In this document: positions 27,417 to 36,899 of the stretch, in pieces
How the letters are laid out: every line of letters starts with the position of its first letter
Position numbering within the stretch: position 1 is the stretch's first letter
DNA from: Fischerella sp. PCC 9431
Lineage (GTDB): Bacteria > Cyanobacteriota > Cyanobacteriia > Cyanobacteriales > Nostocaceae
DNA: 64,000 nucleotides
Direction: 5' to 3'
Assembly: GCF_000447295.1 (NCBI RefSeq)
Contig: NZ_KE650771.1
Coordinates: 3,607,964 to 3,671,963 of the forward strand
Notes under the pieces: model-generated
What the model saw: the letters and a program-made list of their open reading frames with translations, nothing else
Told to the model about the DNA's origin: nothing
The model's database searches: none
Made by a program: the position numbers and the translations under genes

Positions 27417-27712
27417 CTTGCAAAAATTAAATCACGGTCGGGCTTCTCATAGAGTAGTGGCTTTTGTTCCTACTCATTGGCGTTGTGCTAAATTGCTGCT
27501 AGCGCTCAATCTTACCCTGACAGCAAGCACAAAGAAAAATTAATTGCTCAGTGTCAGGTAAAATACTGGTTAAGCTGTAGATAAAGACTAGACAAAAATA
27601 GTATAAAAATACTATTTACCTATACTTAAACATCAAAACTTAATATATAGACTAGTTGTTTACTATTTAAGTACTAGACCAACTCACTCAAAGCCTTGAT
27701 TTTACCGGGTTC
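27417..27712. other. spacer upstream of lysC
   Basis: About 296 bp between the minisatellite and the aspartate kinase start. It is AT-rich and probably holds the lysC promoter. A CTGACA...TGTCAG inverted pair spans about 27517-27557. No gene is seen. Confidence 0.35.
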
Positions 27713-29662
27713 ATGCTGATAGTTCAGAAATACGGTGGTACATCTGTCGGTTCCGTTGAGCGCATTGTCTCTGTCGCGCAACGGGTTGCTCAAGCCGCAA
27801 AAGCAGGAAATTCCATAGTGGTGGTAGTTTCTGCAATGGGCAAAACAACTGATGGACTTGTGAAATTAGCTGCGGAAATCTCTAAAAATCCTTGCCGTCG
27901 CGAAATGGATATGTTGCTTTCTACGGGTGAGCAGGTATCTATTGCGCTGGTGAGTATGGCATTGCAAGAATTAGGACAACCGGCAATTTCTTTGACTGGC
28001 GCTCAGGTAGGAATTGTTACCGAAGCTGAACACACCCGCGCCCGAATTTTACATATTCAAACAGAACGAATTCAAAAGCACCTGCAAGAAGGCAAAGTTG
28101 TTGTTGTTGCCGGATTTCAAGGTATTAGCAGTATCAATGCCTTAGAAATAACTACCTTGGGAAGAGGCGGTTCGGATACTTCTGCGGTGGCGATCGCAGC
28201 TGCTTTACAAGCAGATTATTGTGAAATTTATACCGACGTACCAGGGATTCTCACTACAGATCCCCGTTTAGTTCCAGAAGCGCAGTTGATGAGTGAAATC
28301 ACCTGCGATGAAATGCTAGAACTCGCCAGCTTAGGGGCAAAAGTCTTGCATCCCCGCGCTGTGGAAATTGCCCGTAACTACGGAATGCCTTTGGTAGTAC
28401 GCTCTAGCTGGACAGATGATCCCGGCACTTGGGTGACTTCATCCCAGAACAAAGAGCGATCGCTAATCAATTTAGAAATTGCCCGTCCGGTCGATAATGT
28501 TCAATATGATACTGACCAAGCAAAAGTCGCTTTGTTACGTGTTCCCGATAAACCAGGTGTAGCAGCCAGCCTATTTGGCGAAATTGCTCGTCAGGATGTA
28601 GATGTAGATTTAATTATTCAGTCAATTCACGAAGGCAATACAAACGACATCGCCTTCACCGTATTTACACCAATATTACCAAAAGCTGAAGCCGTAGCAG
28701 CTGCCATTGCTCCTGTTCTGGGCAGTCACAAGAGTAACCAAGCTGAAGAAGCCGAAGTTATGGTGCAGCAAAATATTGCTAAAGTCAGCATCGCCGGTGC
28801 AGGGATGATTGGTCGTCCCGGAGTCGCCGCCAAGATGTTCGCCACCCTAGCAGCAGCAGGCGTCAACATTCAAATGATTTCCACCAGTGAAATTAAAGTC
28901 AGTTGTGTGATTGCTGACCAAGATTGCGATCGCGCCGTCGCCGCCCTCCGTGAAGCATTTGAAATAGACGCGGAGAAGGGGAGACGCGGTGATGCGGAGA
29001 AGGGGAAATATGGTGAGACTTTGATAGACGCGGAGAATAATTCACAACTGTGTGCGTCTGAATCTTCCCGCGTCTCCGTGTCTTCTTACCCCGCGTCTTC
29101 TTCTTCCGCGTCAAAATTTCCCCGCCTCTCCGCGTCTTCTGACCCCGCGTCCTCTTCCCCCGTACGCGGTGTCGCCCTCGATATGAACCAAGCGCGTTTA
29201 GCGATTCGCCAAGTTCAAGACCGGCCAGGAACGGCGGGAAAACTGTTTGGACTTTTAGCAGATCACAATATCAGCGTCGATATGATCATTCAGTCCCAAC
29301 GTTGCCGCATAGTCAATGGTGTGCCGATGCGCGATATTGCTTTCACTGTGGCACGGATGGACGCAGAAGCCGCACAAAAAATGTTGCAAGCCAAAGCAGC
29401 AGAATATGGTTGGGGTGAAGTAGCTTTAGATCAGGCGATCGCTAAAGTCAGTATTGTTGGTTCTGGTATGGTAGGACAACCAGGCGTTGCAGCGAAAATG
29501 TTTGCAGCCCTAGCCCAGCATCAAATAAACATTCAAATGATTGCTACCTCAGAAATTAAAATTAGTTGTGTAGTAGCCCAAGAAGAAGGTGTAAAAGCAC
29601 TGCAAGTTATTCACACAGCATTTGGACTAGCGGGTAGCGAAAAGTTAATAGTTCCTGCGTAG
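27713..29662 (+). CDS. lysC: aspartate kinase with four ACT domains
   Basis: 649 residues. The enzyme phosphorylates aspartate, the first step towards lysine, threonine and methionine. The N-terminal kinase domain has KYGGTSVGS, GRGGSDTSAVA and TDPRLVPEA. The C-terminus has four ACT domains in two pairs (VALLRVPDKPGVAASLFGEI / VSIAGAGMIGRPGVAAKMF, then the same pattern again), the usual cyanobacterial form with duplicated allosteric units. Between the pairs (residues about 418-484) is an insert of AEKGRRGDAEKGKYG and SSYPASSSSAS sequence. It is coded by the GACGCGGAGAAGG-type intergenic repeat and its inverse. Without it the protein would be the usual ~600 residues. The insert falls in a linker, so activity is probably kept. 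Confidence 0.95.
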   Translation: MLIVQKYGGTSVGSVERIVSVAQRVAQAAKAGNSIVVVVSAMGKTTDGLVKLAAEISKNPCRREMDMLLSTGEQVSIALVSMALQELGQPAISLTGAQVGIVTEAEHTRARILHIQTERIQKHLQEGKVVVVAGFQGISSINALEITTLGRGGSDTSAVAIAAALQADYCEIYTDVPGILTTDPRLVPEAQLMSEITCDEMLELASLGAKVLHPRAVEIARNYGMPLVVRSSWTDDPGTWVTSSQNKERSLINLEIARPVDNVQYDTDQAKVALLRVPDKPGVAASLFGEIARQDVDVDLIIQSIHEGNTNDIAFTVFTPILPKAEAVAAAIAPVLGSHKSNQAEEAEVMVQQNIAKVSIAGAGMIGRPGVAAKMFATLAAAGVNIQMISTSEIKVSCVIADQDCDRAVAALREAFEIDAEKGRRGDAEKGKYGETLIDAENNSQLCASESSRVSVSSYPASSSSASKFPRLSASSDPASSSPVRGVALDMNQARLAIRQVQDRPGTAGKLFGLLADHNISVDMIIQSQRCRIVNGVPMRDIAFTVARMDAEAAQKMLQAKAAEYGWGEVALDQAIAKVSIVGSGMVGQPGVAAKMFAALAQHQINIQMIATSEIKISCVVAQEEGVKALQVIHTAFGLAGSEKLIVPA

Positions 29663-29852
29663 AGGGATTGGGGATTGGGCATGGGGCATGGGGCATGGGG
29701 CATTGGGGAGCCAGTGCGTTGCGGAGGTTCCCTCCGTTGTAGCACCTGGCGTCATCGGGATAAATTGTCCCTTGTCTCCCTTCCCAATTTTTAATTTTTA
29801 ATTTTTAATTGTTTTGTCCCCCTTGTCCTCCTTCCAATCCCCAATTCCCCAT
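29663..29852. repeat. GGGGCAT/GGGATTG strings, palindrome and AATTTTT string
   Basis: GGCATGG units (29675-29705) are followed by a palindromic element (GTGCGTTGCGGAGG to CCTCCGTTGTAGCAC, about 29715-29748). AATTTTT units (29792-29812) and CCCCAATTCC strings follow. These repeats extend the VOC reading frame upstream of its likely true start. Confidence 0.6.
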
Positions 29853-30212
29853 ATGCAAATTACCCAGTGTGTTCATACAGCCATTCTTGTAACTGACTTA
29901 GAACGCTCGGAACATTTTTATGGCACTGTGTTGGGATTATCGAAAGTAGAACGCCCGATGAAATTTCCTGGTAGTTGGTATCAAGTCGGCGAGTATCAAA
30001 TTCATTTGATTGCAGCACCTAGCGTTCAGAGTGAACCCAAAAATGAAAAATGGGGACGCAATCCCCACATTGCTTTTTTAGTTTCCGACTTAGATGCCGC
30101 TAAACAGCAGCTACTAAATTATAACTATCTAATACAACCCAGTGCTTCCGGCCGCCCTGCTGTTTTTACCCAAGATCCGGATGGAAATGTGATCGAGTTA
30201 AGCCAGCAATGA
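29853..30212 (+). CDS. VOC/glyoxalase-fold protein
   Basis: 120 residues from ATG 29853. The frame is open to 29814, but those codons (MSPLSSFQSPIPH) come from an intergenic repeat. The VOC fold is clear. It has paired beta-alpha-beta motifs, metal-ligand-type H9 (CVHTAILV), FYGTVLGLSKVER, HLIAAPS, NPHIAFLVSDLD and the closing FTQDPDGNVIELSQ with a final Glu ligand. The family covers glyoxalases, dioxygenases and resistance proteins; the substrate is unknown. The stop overlaps the start of the next gene (ATGA, 30209-30212), so the two are probably translated together, which is unusual for a metabolic enzyme and a recombinase. Confidence 0.82.
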   Translation: MQITQCVHTAILVTDLERSEHFYGTVLGLSKVERPMKFPGSWYQVGEYQIHLIAAPSVQSEPKNEKWGRNPHIAFLVSDLDAAKQQLLNYNYLIQPSASGRPAVFTQDPDGNVIELSQQ

Positions 30213-31507
30213 AAATTCTTGCTTACACCTACAGTGATCCTTTACTAGAAACTGCTTGTGATCCTCAGACTTGGGGATGGGATGTAAATAAGGTGTATCA
30301 AGATTTAGGACAGCGCACGGAGTTACAACAATTACTAATTGACTGCGAAAGTGATCCACCTGATTATGTAGTTATTCGTCGTTTAGATGAATTGGGTGAT
30401 AATGTCGAGGAAGTGAGCGATCGCCTTTCTCAGATCGAAGCAATGGGGATAACGCTGGTTGCAGTTGAGCAAGGTTACAATTCTGCGGATCAATCTCCTC
30501 ATCCTCATGCTGAATTGTTGCAATTACTACACCAAATTCAACGACAGCAACACAGTCGTCGTATTCGTCAAGCTCATGCCCGCAACCGTTTAGACGCTGC
30601 TCCTCCTCCTGGAAAAGTACCCTATGGTTATCGCAGAGGTAAAGATAAGTACATTGTTGACCGTAGTACTTCTCCTGTAGTTAAGGATTTTTTTGAACAC
30701 TTTCTCCTTTATGGTTCATTGCGGGGAGCAGTGCGTTACCTGGCGAAAAAATATGGTAAGAAAATTTCTGTTACTACAGGGCGGCGTTGGTTGACGAATC
30801 CAGTTTATCGTGGCAACACTGCTTATCAAAATGGAGAAATTCTAACTAATACTCACACCGCCATCCTTTCTCAGGAAGAAGCAGCACAAGTTGACAGGCT
30901 TTTACGCCGTAACAGTCGTTTACCATCACGAACTGCAAGTGCGCCCCGTTCTTTGGCGGGGTTGGTTGTTTGTGGCGAATGTCAATCACACATGGGTGTT
31001 TCTCGCGTTACGATTCGCAAGCAAGATAAAGAGTATCTTTATTTACGTCCAATTAGTTGTCTAAAAAAACCTAAATGTCGGGCTATTCCTTACCAAGAAG
31101 TATTAGATCATACTATTGAAGCTGTTTGCCGTGACTTACCTGTGGCGGTAGACAAGATGAATTCTCCGCAATTGGATGTAGTAAAAAATAACTTAGGGGA
31201 TGCGATCGCTCGTCAGCAAGAAATACTCGCACAATTACCTGCTTTAGTCGAAACCGGGGTACTAGATCCAGAAACAGCCAAAATCAGAGCATACAAACTC
31301 CGCACAGAAATATCTACACTGCAAGCAAAGTTAGCAACTTTACCACCCGTAAATCTACGCTCTGTTGCTGTTGCAGTTTCTATTCCTCAATTTTGGCTGG
31401 ATTTATCAGAATCAGAACGACGATTCTATTTTCGCGAATTTATTCGTCAAGTAGAAATTGTTCGTCAAGATCAAGAGTGGAAATTACAAGTAATTTTTAT
31501 TTTTTGA
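30209..31507 (+). CDS. large serine recombinase family protein with degenerate catalytic site
   Basis: 432 residues. N-terminal resolvase-like domain (1-110), Recombinase domain (PPGKVPYGYRRG to TNPVYRGNTAYQNG, about 130-215), a zinc-ribbon (VVCGECQSHMG ... CLKKPKC, about 253-290) and a C-terminal coiled coil (about 320-375). The core looks degenerate. S9 lies in AYTYSDP, where the catalytic Arg two residues before Ser is Thr. RRLDELGDN replaces the usual LDRLGR, so the two other catalytic arginines are Glu61 and Asp64. If aligned correctly, strand cleavage is unlikely. It may be a domesticated DNA-binding protein. It is translationally coupled to the VOC gene. No integrative element or phage gene lies nearby. 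Confidence 0.85.
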   Translation: MKILAYTYSDPLLETACDPQTWGWDVNKVYQDLGQRTELQQLLIDCESDPPDYVVIRRLDELGDNVEEVSDRLSQIEAMGITLVAVEQGYNSADQSPHPHAELLQLLHQIQRQQHSRRIRQAHARNRLDAAPPPGKVPYGYRRGKDKYIVDRSTSPVVKDFFEHFLLYGSLRGAVRYLAKKYGKKISVTTGRRWLTNPVYRGNTAYQNGEILTNTHTAILSQEEAAQVDRLLRRNSRLPSRTASAPRSLAGLVVCGECQSHMGVSRVTIRKQDKEYLYLRPISCLKKPKCRAIPYQEVLDHTIEAVCRDLPVAVDKMNSPQLDVVKNNLGDAIARQQEILAQLPALVETGVLDPETAKIRAYKLRTEISTLQAKLATLPPVNLRSVAVAVSIPQFWLDLSESERRFYFREFIRQVEIVRQDQEWKLQVIFIF

Positions 31508-31860
31508 GTGTTTATCAATGAAGGGAACAGGGAATAGGGAACTCTTAACAGTTTTTCCTATTTCCTGTTCCCTCTCCGGGAGCAAGAGACCCCCACTTCT
31601 ATAAGTGGCCTGTTTCAGGTGGGGTATAAATCTCCACCTGAAACCACCTGTTAAGAGTTCCCCGTTCCCTGTTCCCTGTTTCTCTGTCGCATTCTTTTTT
31701 CAAATTGGTATTCCCCGATCCCCTGTCCCCGATTCCCTGTCCCCAACTCCCTATCCCCGATCCCCTGTCCCCGATTCCCTATCCCCAATCCCCTTTCCCC
31801 GATCCCTTATCCTCTACTTGTGGGATATTCTGGAAGAGTGAGAATTAGCTGAGTGAGGTT
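31508..31860. repeat. repeat-filled spacer with MITE right-end fragment
   Basis: It holds GGGAACAGGGAATAGGG and its inverse (31523-31570 and 31655-31680) and a hairpin CAGGTGGGG...CTCCACCTG (31617-31641). A fragment of the TAATACC element right end follows (TGTCGCATTC...AAATTGGTATT, 31684-31712). CCCCGATCCC strings run to about 31810. No gene is here. Confidence 0.6.
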
Positions 31861-31938
31861 TTGCATTTCAATCCGAATAGGGATTTACCTCGACTTTGCA
31901 ACCTTATTTTACACGAATATACGGATATCTTAGTGACA

Positions 31939-33105
31939 ATGAAGCTGGCAGGAAGAGTAAGTCAAGTAACGCCCTCTATAACTTTAGCGATCGCAGCGAA
32001 AGCAAAAGCAATGAAGGGCGAAGGTATAGATGTTTGTAGTTTTAGCACTGGTGAACCGGATTTTGATACCCCGTCACATATTAAAGCTGCTGCTCAAAAA
32101 GCTTTAGACGAAGGTAAAACCAAGTATGGGCCTGCTGCTGGGGAACCAAAATTAAGAGAAGCGATCGCCCGCAAGCTGAAAAATGAGAATGGTCTTGATT
32201 ATAAAGCCGAAAATGTCATTGTCACCAATGGCGGTAAGCATTCTCTGTTTAATTTAATGCTAGCAGCGATTGAACCAGGTGATGAAGTTATTATTCCTGT
32301 TCCCTACTGGTTAAGCTACCCGGAAATGGTAACTTTGGCGGGTGGTGTTCCTGTAATTGTTCCTACAGATGCGAGTACAGGATATAAAATTACTCCTGAA
32401 CAATTACGCAAGTCTATCACTCCCAAGACGAAATTATTTATCCTCAATTCGCCATCTAATCCTACAGGGATGGTGTACACACCAGAGGAAATCAAAGCTT
32501 TGGCGGAAGTAGTAGTTGAAGCAGATATCTTTGTTGTCTCTGACGAGATTTACGAAAAAATTCTCTATGACGGTGCAACACATTTGTCTATTGGTTCACT
32601 AGGAGAAGAAATATTTGCTCGTACAGTTGTGAGTAATGGTTTTGCCAAAGGTTACTCGATGACAGGATGGCGAGTTGGTTACTTGGCAGGACCAATAGAT
32701 ATTATTAAAGCTACAAGTACGATTCAAAGTCATAGTACTTCAAATGTATGTACCTTTGCTCAGTATGGTGCGATCACAGCTTTGGAAAGTTCCCAAGACT
32801 GTGTGGAACAAATGCGCCAAGCTTTTGCAAAACGCCGCCAAGTCATGCTAGAACGAGTTAACGCTATACCAGGATTAACTTGTCCCCAACCAGACGGTGC
32901 GTTTTATCTGTTTCCTGATATCAGCAAAACTGGATTGAAATCTCTGCAATTTTCTGACGCTTTACTAGATGAACAACAAGTAGCAGTGATTCCGGGAATT
33001 GCTTTTGGTGCAGATGACAATATTCGTCTTTCCTACGCTACAGATATGACCACCATTGAAAAGGGGATGGATAGGTTGGAGAAGTTTGTCAAATCACGGA
33101 TTTAA
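31939..33105 (+). CDS. aspC: aspartate aminotransferase
   Basis: 388 residues from ATG 31939, the normal length for class I aminotransferases of the bacterial Ib type. The frame is open 26 codons further upstream, but that part is not seen in the family. PLP-binding K237 lies in [17 protein letters not shown]. The substrate-binding [19 protein letters not shown] and the final R in NIRLSYA are present. It interconverts aspartate and 2-oxoglutarate with oxaloacetate and glutamate. Similar bacterial enzymes also use prephenate. It is a single gene with repeats on both sides. Confidence 0.93.
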   Translation: MKLAGRVSQVTPSITLAIAAKAKAMKGEGIDVCSFSTGEPDFDTPSHIKAAAQKALDEGKTKYGPAAGEPKLREAIARKLKNENGLDYKAENVIVTNGGKHSLFNLMLAAIEPGDEVIIPVPYWLSYPEMVTLAGGVPVIVPTDASTGYKITPEQLRKSITPKTKLFILNSPSNPTGMVYTPEEIKALAEVVVEADIFVVSDEIYEKILYDGATHLSIGSLGEEIFARTVVSNGFAKGYSMTGWRVGYLAGPIDIIKATSTIQSHSTSNVCTFAQYGAITALESSQDCVEQMRQAFAKRRQVMLERVNAIPGLTCPQPDGAFYLFPDISKTGLKSLQFSDALLDEQQVAVIPGIAFGADDNIRLSYATDMTTIEKGMDRLEKFVKSRI

Positions 33106-33120
33106 TTTAGTAAAAAACAC

Positions 33121-33322
33121 AGGACTTACGCAAGTGTCACAACAAATAAAAATTTTTTGCTTGTAGTAAGGGCTTTAGCCCTTATTTTGAGGACTAAAGT
33201 CCACCCTACCCTACAGGAACGCCTTACGGCGTACGGGTAGACACGAAGTGGCTTCTGAAAGTAGCCGCTCTTACGAGCGTCTACACTACAAACTTAAATA
33301 ATATGCCAGTTGCGTAAGTCCT
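33121..33322. mobile_element. 202-bp MITE-like element with 13-bp perfect inverted ends
   Basis: The ends AGGACTTACGCAA and TTGCGTAAGTCCT are perfect inverted repeats. Inside are an AGGGCTTTAGCCCT hairpin, a GAGGACTAAAGTCC segment and the CCGCTCTTACGAGCGTCTAC module seen in the GACGCG palindromes. No coding sequence is present and no target duplication is evident. AGGACTTACGCA ends are familiar from cyanobacterial insertion elements (recollection). Confidence 0.75.
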
Positions 33323-33333
33323 AAAACAAAAAA

Positions 33334-33365
33334 GGTTCCCGATTTCTTAGCAAAGTCGGGAATCT
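33334..33365. terminator. TCCCGATTT/AAAGTCGGGA hairpin
   Basis: Stem GGTTCCCGATTT / AAAGTCGGGAATC followed by TTGTTGTTTT. It belongs to the same repeated hairpin family as 23743, 35503 and 36385. It could stop aspC transcription, though the MITE lies between. Confidence 0.45.
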
Positions 33366-33510
33366 TGTTGTTTTGGCGATTAGTGATACTCCCCTTTCTT
33401 GTTTCTCCGGGGTTTTCAACCTACATTTTTATAATAAAGAACTAGAGTGAATCAAAACACTTATAGTAAATCTGCATACATAATAGTTTGGAAAACATCA
33501 TTGAAGCGTT

Positions 33511-35481
33511 ATGTCTCAACCAACGATAGAATCAATCCTCCAAGAAAAACGCCTATTTTCCCCAACTCCAGAATTTTCTCAAAACGCTCATATCAAAAGC
33601 TTAGAACAATATCAGCATCTTTACGAAAAAGCCCAAGCCAATCCCGAACAATTTTGGGCAGAATTGGCAGAACAGGAATTAGACTGGTTTGCTAAGTGGG
33701 ATCAAGTGTTAGATTGGCAACCACCGTTTGCCAAGTGGTTTGTTAACGGTAAAATTAATATTTCTTACAACTGTCTTGACAGACACCTCACGACTTGGCG
33801 CAAAAATAAAGCTGCGATTATTTGGGAAGGAGAACCAGGGGACTCACGCACCCTTACCTACGCCCAGCTACATCGGGAAGTTTGTCAATTTGCCAATGTG
33901 TTGAAACAATTGGGAGTGCAAAAAGGCGATCGCATCGGTATTTATATGCCGATGATTCCTGAAGCGGCGATCGCGATGTTAGCCTGTGCTAGAATTGGCG
34001 CACCTCACAGTGTAATCTTTGGTGGTTTTAGTGCGGAAGCTTTACGAGATCGATTAATTGACGCCCAAGCCAAATTAGTGATCACTGCTGATGGTGGTTG
34101 GCGTAAAGATGCGATCGTTCCTCTCAAGGAACAGGTAGATAAAGCTTTGGCAGATGCTACAGTCTCCACTGTGCAGAACGTTTTAGTCGTCCAGCGTACC
34201 CATCAAAAAACTAACATGGAACCTGGACGCGACCATTGGTGGCACGATTTACAAAAAGGTGTGAGCGCCGATTGTCCCGCCGAACCAATGGACAGCGAAG
34301 ATATGCTGTTTATTCTTTATACTTCTGGTAGTACTGGCAAACCAAAAGGCGTTGTGCATACAACTGGTGGATACAATTTGTATGCTCACATGACAACCAA
34401 ATGGATTTTTGATTTACAAGATACCGATGTGTATTGGTGTACAGCCGATATTGGTTGGATTACGGGACATAGTTACATTGTGTATGGGCCGCTTTCCAAC
34501 GGTGCAACCACTGTGATGTATGAGGGTGCGCCCCGTACTTCTAATCCTGGTTGTATGTGGGATGTCATTGAAAAGTATGGCGTGACGATTTTTTATACTG
34601 CACCCACAGCAATTCGTGCTTTTATCAAAATGGGTGAACATTTACCCAAAGCCCGGAATTTATCTTCTCTGCGTTTGTTGGGAACCGTCGGTGAACCGAT
34701 TAACCCAGAAGCTTGGATGTGGTATCACAGAGTAATTGGTGGCGATCGCTGTCCAATTGTCGATACATGGTGGCAAACTGAAACTGGTGGAATTATGATT
34801 ACACCGCTTCCGGGAGCAATTCCCACCAAACCTGGTTCAGCAACTCGTCCTTTCCCTGGAATTCTTGCCGATGTGGTAGATTTGGAAGGAAATTCCGTTG
34901 GTGACAACGAAGGCGGTTATTTGGCAGTTCGCTATCCTTGGCCGGGAATGATGCGAACAGTATACGGTGATCCAGAGCGCTTCCGCCGCACATATTGGGA
35001 ACACATTCCCCCCAAAGACGGGAAGTACATTTATTTTGCAGGCGATGGCGCCAGACGAGATGAAGACGGCTATTTTTGGGTGATGGGTAGAGTTGACGAT
35101 GTAATTAATGTATCCGGGCATCGTCTAGGGACAATGGAAATTGAATCAGCCTTGGTTTCCCATCCGGCGGTAGCTGAAGCGGCTGTGGTAGGTAAACCAG
35201 ATGAACTCAAAGGTGAAGATATAGTAGCTTTTGTGACTTTAGAAGGTGGTAATACTCCCAGCGAAGAATTGAATAAAGAATTGAAAAAACACGTCGTCAG
35301 TGAAATTGGTGCGATCGCTCGTCCTGGAGAAATTCGGTTTACCGATGCATTACCCAAAACCCGTTCTGGTAAGATTATGCGACGGTTGTTACGGAATTTG
35401 GCAGCCGGACAAGAAGTATCAGGAGATACTTCTACATTAGAAGATAGAAGCGTGTTAGATAAGCTACGCCAAGGCACGTAG
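33511..35481 (+). CDS. acs: acetyl-CoA synthetase
   Basis: A 656-residue AMP-forming enzyme that makes acetyl-CoA from acetate, ATP and CoA. Full length for Acs. The P-loop-like motif [19 protein letters not shown], the WWQTETGG motif, [20 protein letters not shown] and the C-terminal [11 protein letters not shown] are present. Its regulatory Lys (K621) is the usual acetylation site in this family. It is monocistronic: repeats lie upstream and a hairpin terminator downstream. Confidence 0.97.
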   Translation: MSQPTIESILQEKRLFSPTPEFSQNAHIKSLEQYQHLYEKAQANPEQFWAELAEQELDWFAKWDQVLDWQPPFAKWFVNGKINISYNCLDRHLTTWRKNKAAIIWEGEPGDSRTLTYAQLHREVCQFANVLKQLGVQKGDRIGIYMPMIPEAAIAMLACARIGAPHSVIFGGFSAEALRDRLIDAQAKLVITADGGWRKDAIVPLKEQVDKALADATVSTVQNVLVVQRTHQKTNMEPGRDHWWHDLQKGVSADCPAEPMDSEDMLFILYTSGSTGKPKGVVHTTGGYNLYAHMTTKWIFDLQDTDVYWCTADIGWITGHSYIVYGPLSNGATTVMYEGAPRTSNPGCMWDVIEKYGVTIFYTAPTAIRAFIKMGEHLPKARNLSSLRLLGTVGEPINPEAWMWYHRVIGGDRCPIVDTWWQTETGGIMITPLPGAIPTKPGSATRPFPGILADVVDLEGNSVGDNEGGYLAVRYPWPGMMRTVYGDPERFRRTYWEHIPPKDGKYIYFAGDGARRDEDGYFWVMGRVDDVINVSGHRLGTMEIESALVSHPAVAEAAVVGKPDELKGEDIVAFVTLEGGNTPSEELNKELKKHVVSEIGAIARPGEIRFTDALPKTRSGKIMRRLLRNLAAGQEVSGDTSTLEDRSVLDKLRQGT

Positions 35482-35502
35482 TACTTCACACATTAATTTT
35501 TC

Positions 35503-35535
35503 AGATCCCCGACTTTTTTAAAAAGTCGGGGATCT
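35503..35535. terminator. hairpin AGATCCCCGACTT / AAGTCGGGGATCT
   Basis: A 13-bp perfect stem 22 bp after the acs stop. It fits a terminator by position, but it lacks a clean U-run and belongs to a dispersed hairpin family. Confidence 0.55.
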
Positions 35536-35636
35536 ACTCTACATTTGCACCGCACAGATACAGAGAAGACAGAGAAAGTTGTTAAGATATTCCTACATAT
35601 AGATATTAATCCCAAGTAATCAAAAGTTACTGCGTG

Positions 35637-36275
35637 ATGAAGACAAAAAAGCCTTTCAAATCGAGATTAAGTCAAACTGCTTGTTACTTGAGTCTGGGTA
35701 TTTTGATCGTCACAAATACATCGCAGTTTGTTTCTGCACAGGAACAAAGACTAGCACAACTTCCTGGTGGTGATAGTGGACAGACAGAGCGATCGCAATT
35801 AATTCAAATAGCAAATAATTTATTAAACCAAGGTGATTTAGCTGGCGCAGAAGAGAATTTGCGAAAATTGATCAAGAAGTATCCTAAAGATGCTTTTGGA
35901 TATTTTCAGTTAGGAAATGTCCTGTCTCGTCAAAAGAAAAATGACGAAGCGATGAAACAATATCAAGAAGCAATTCGTTTAGATTCTAAATACGCCCTAG
36001 CATATAATGGTATGGGGCTTGTGTTTGCCAATCAAGAACAATGGGAAGATGCGATCGCACAATATAATAAAGCACTAGCAATTAATCCTAATTATGGTGA
36101 TGCGCTAACTAATCTAGCTCAAGCACAGTGGGAATCAGGTAAAAAAGAGGAAGCGATCGCATCTTTAGAAAAAGCTTTGAGTGTTTTTAAATCCCAAAAT
36201 AGACCACAAAGGGTACAACGAATTCAAGAGATTTTACGAAAACTGAAACCTGGTGATGACCCAAGTGTTTCGTGA
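35637..36275 (+). CDS. secreted or periplasmic TPR protein
   Basis: 212 residues from ATG 35637. A GTG directly before it is an alternative. A signal peptide (basic start, hydrophobic LSLGILIVTNTSQF, cleavage near VSAQEQ) precedes about three to four TPR units (LLNQGDLAGAEENLRKLIKKYP, AFGYFQLGNVLSRQKKNDEAM, ALAYNGMGLVFANQEQWEDAI, YGDALTNLAQAQWESGKKEEA). It ends with a short basic helix. It is probably a scaffold at the cell envelope or in the lumen; the partner is unknown. Confidence 0.85.
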   Translation: MKTKKPFKSRLSQTACYLSLGILIVTNTSQFVSAQEQRLAQLPGGDSGQTERSQLIQIANNLLNQGDLAGAEENLRKLIKKYPKDAFGYFQLGNVLSRQKKNDEAMKQYQEAIRLDSKYALAYNGMGLVFANQEQWEDAIAQYNKALAINPNYGDALTNLAQAQWESGKKEEAIASLEKALSVFKSQNRPQRVQRIQEILRKLKPGDDPSVS

Positions 36276-36899
36276 TCATTGCGATTAATTTATGAAATTA
36301 TCCCAAGCGGTAAAGAGAATATTAATTTGATTAATTGCTGCAAAATACAGCAGTCCTATATAATTTGTGAGAATTGCAAAGCACAGCTCCCCGACTTCTC
36401 CAAAAGTCGGGGAGCTTGTTGTTCAGAAATGATTTACAGCAGATTTCAGGTAAATGAGGTACAAATTTTAAAAACAAAGCCATATACCAAGAGACTTTCA
36501 AACCTGTTCCCCGTTCCCTGTTCCCCGTTCCCTGCTGTAGTTATTGTCACAACTTTGACAAATAATGTACACAGTATCTTCATAGCCCTGAAATATAGTC
36601 CGAAAAGACTTAACAATCAGCAATAATAATTAATTTTCGACTTTCAACTTTTAAGCACGAGTCAACATTCCTAAAAACAATCCTCAAAAAATTTGGAGGT
36701 GTATGTATTGTTTTTGATGCTAAGTGGATTGCAAATTAAATAAACTGAAAAATCAAATAGTACTGCTATGTGAGGCTAGGAAGGAGAAAGGGGTAAAGGA
36801 AAAAATATTATTTCACGTATTTTCAGCTTTCTGTGCGGAAAACTAGTTAAGAATTGTGAAGCATAGACTAAATGTATTTTTGGTGAGAGGAATCTAACT
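36276..36899. other. intergenic region with hairpin element fragment
   Basis: A 624-bp gap. 36350-36416 carries the left part of the TATAGCAATCC element and the hairpin AGCTCCCCGACTT / AAGTCGGGGAGCT (36385-36416). A GTTCCCCGTTCCCTG string lies at about 36507-36530. The last 250 bp are unique and AT-rich. They end in GAGAGGAAT, a ribosome site for the GTG start of the carbonic anhydrase. A 115-codon frame at 36279-36626 runs through the repeats and is not convincing. Confidence 0.5.

Noticed and set aside
27050-27430. Two long overlapping open frames in the 21-bp array
   Set aside because: A 21-bp period keeps any stop-free frame open. The products are pure heptapeptide repeats with no start signals.
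29814-29852. N-terminal 13 codons extending the VOC gene
   Set aside because: Coded by a CCCCAATCCCCAATT repeat; the VOC fold begins at the ATG 29853.
31605-31841. 78-codon Pro/Ser-rich frame
   Set aside because: It is translated CCCCGATCCC-type repeat (SPVPDSLSPIP).
36279-36626. 115-codon frame downstream of the TPR gene
   Set aside because: It runs through a hairpin element and a GTTCCCCGTTCCC string, and its peptide has no regular pattern.
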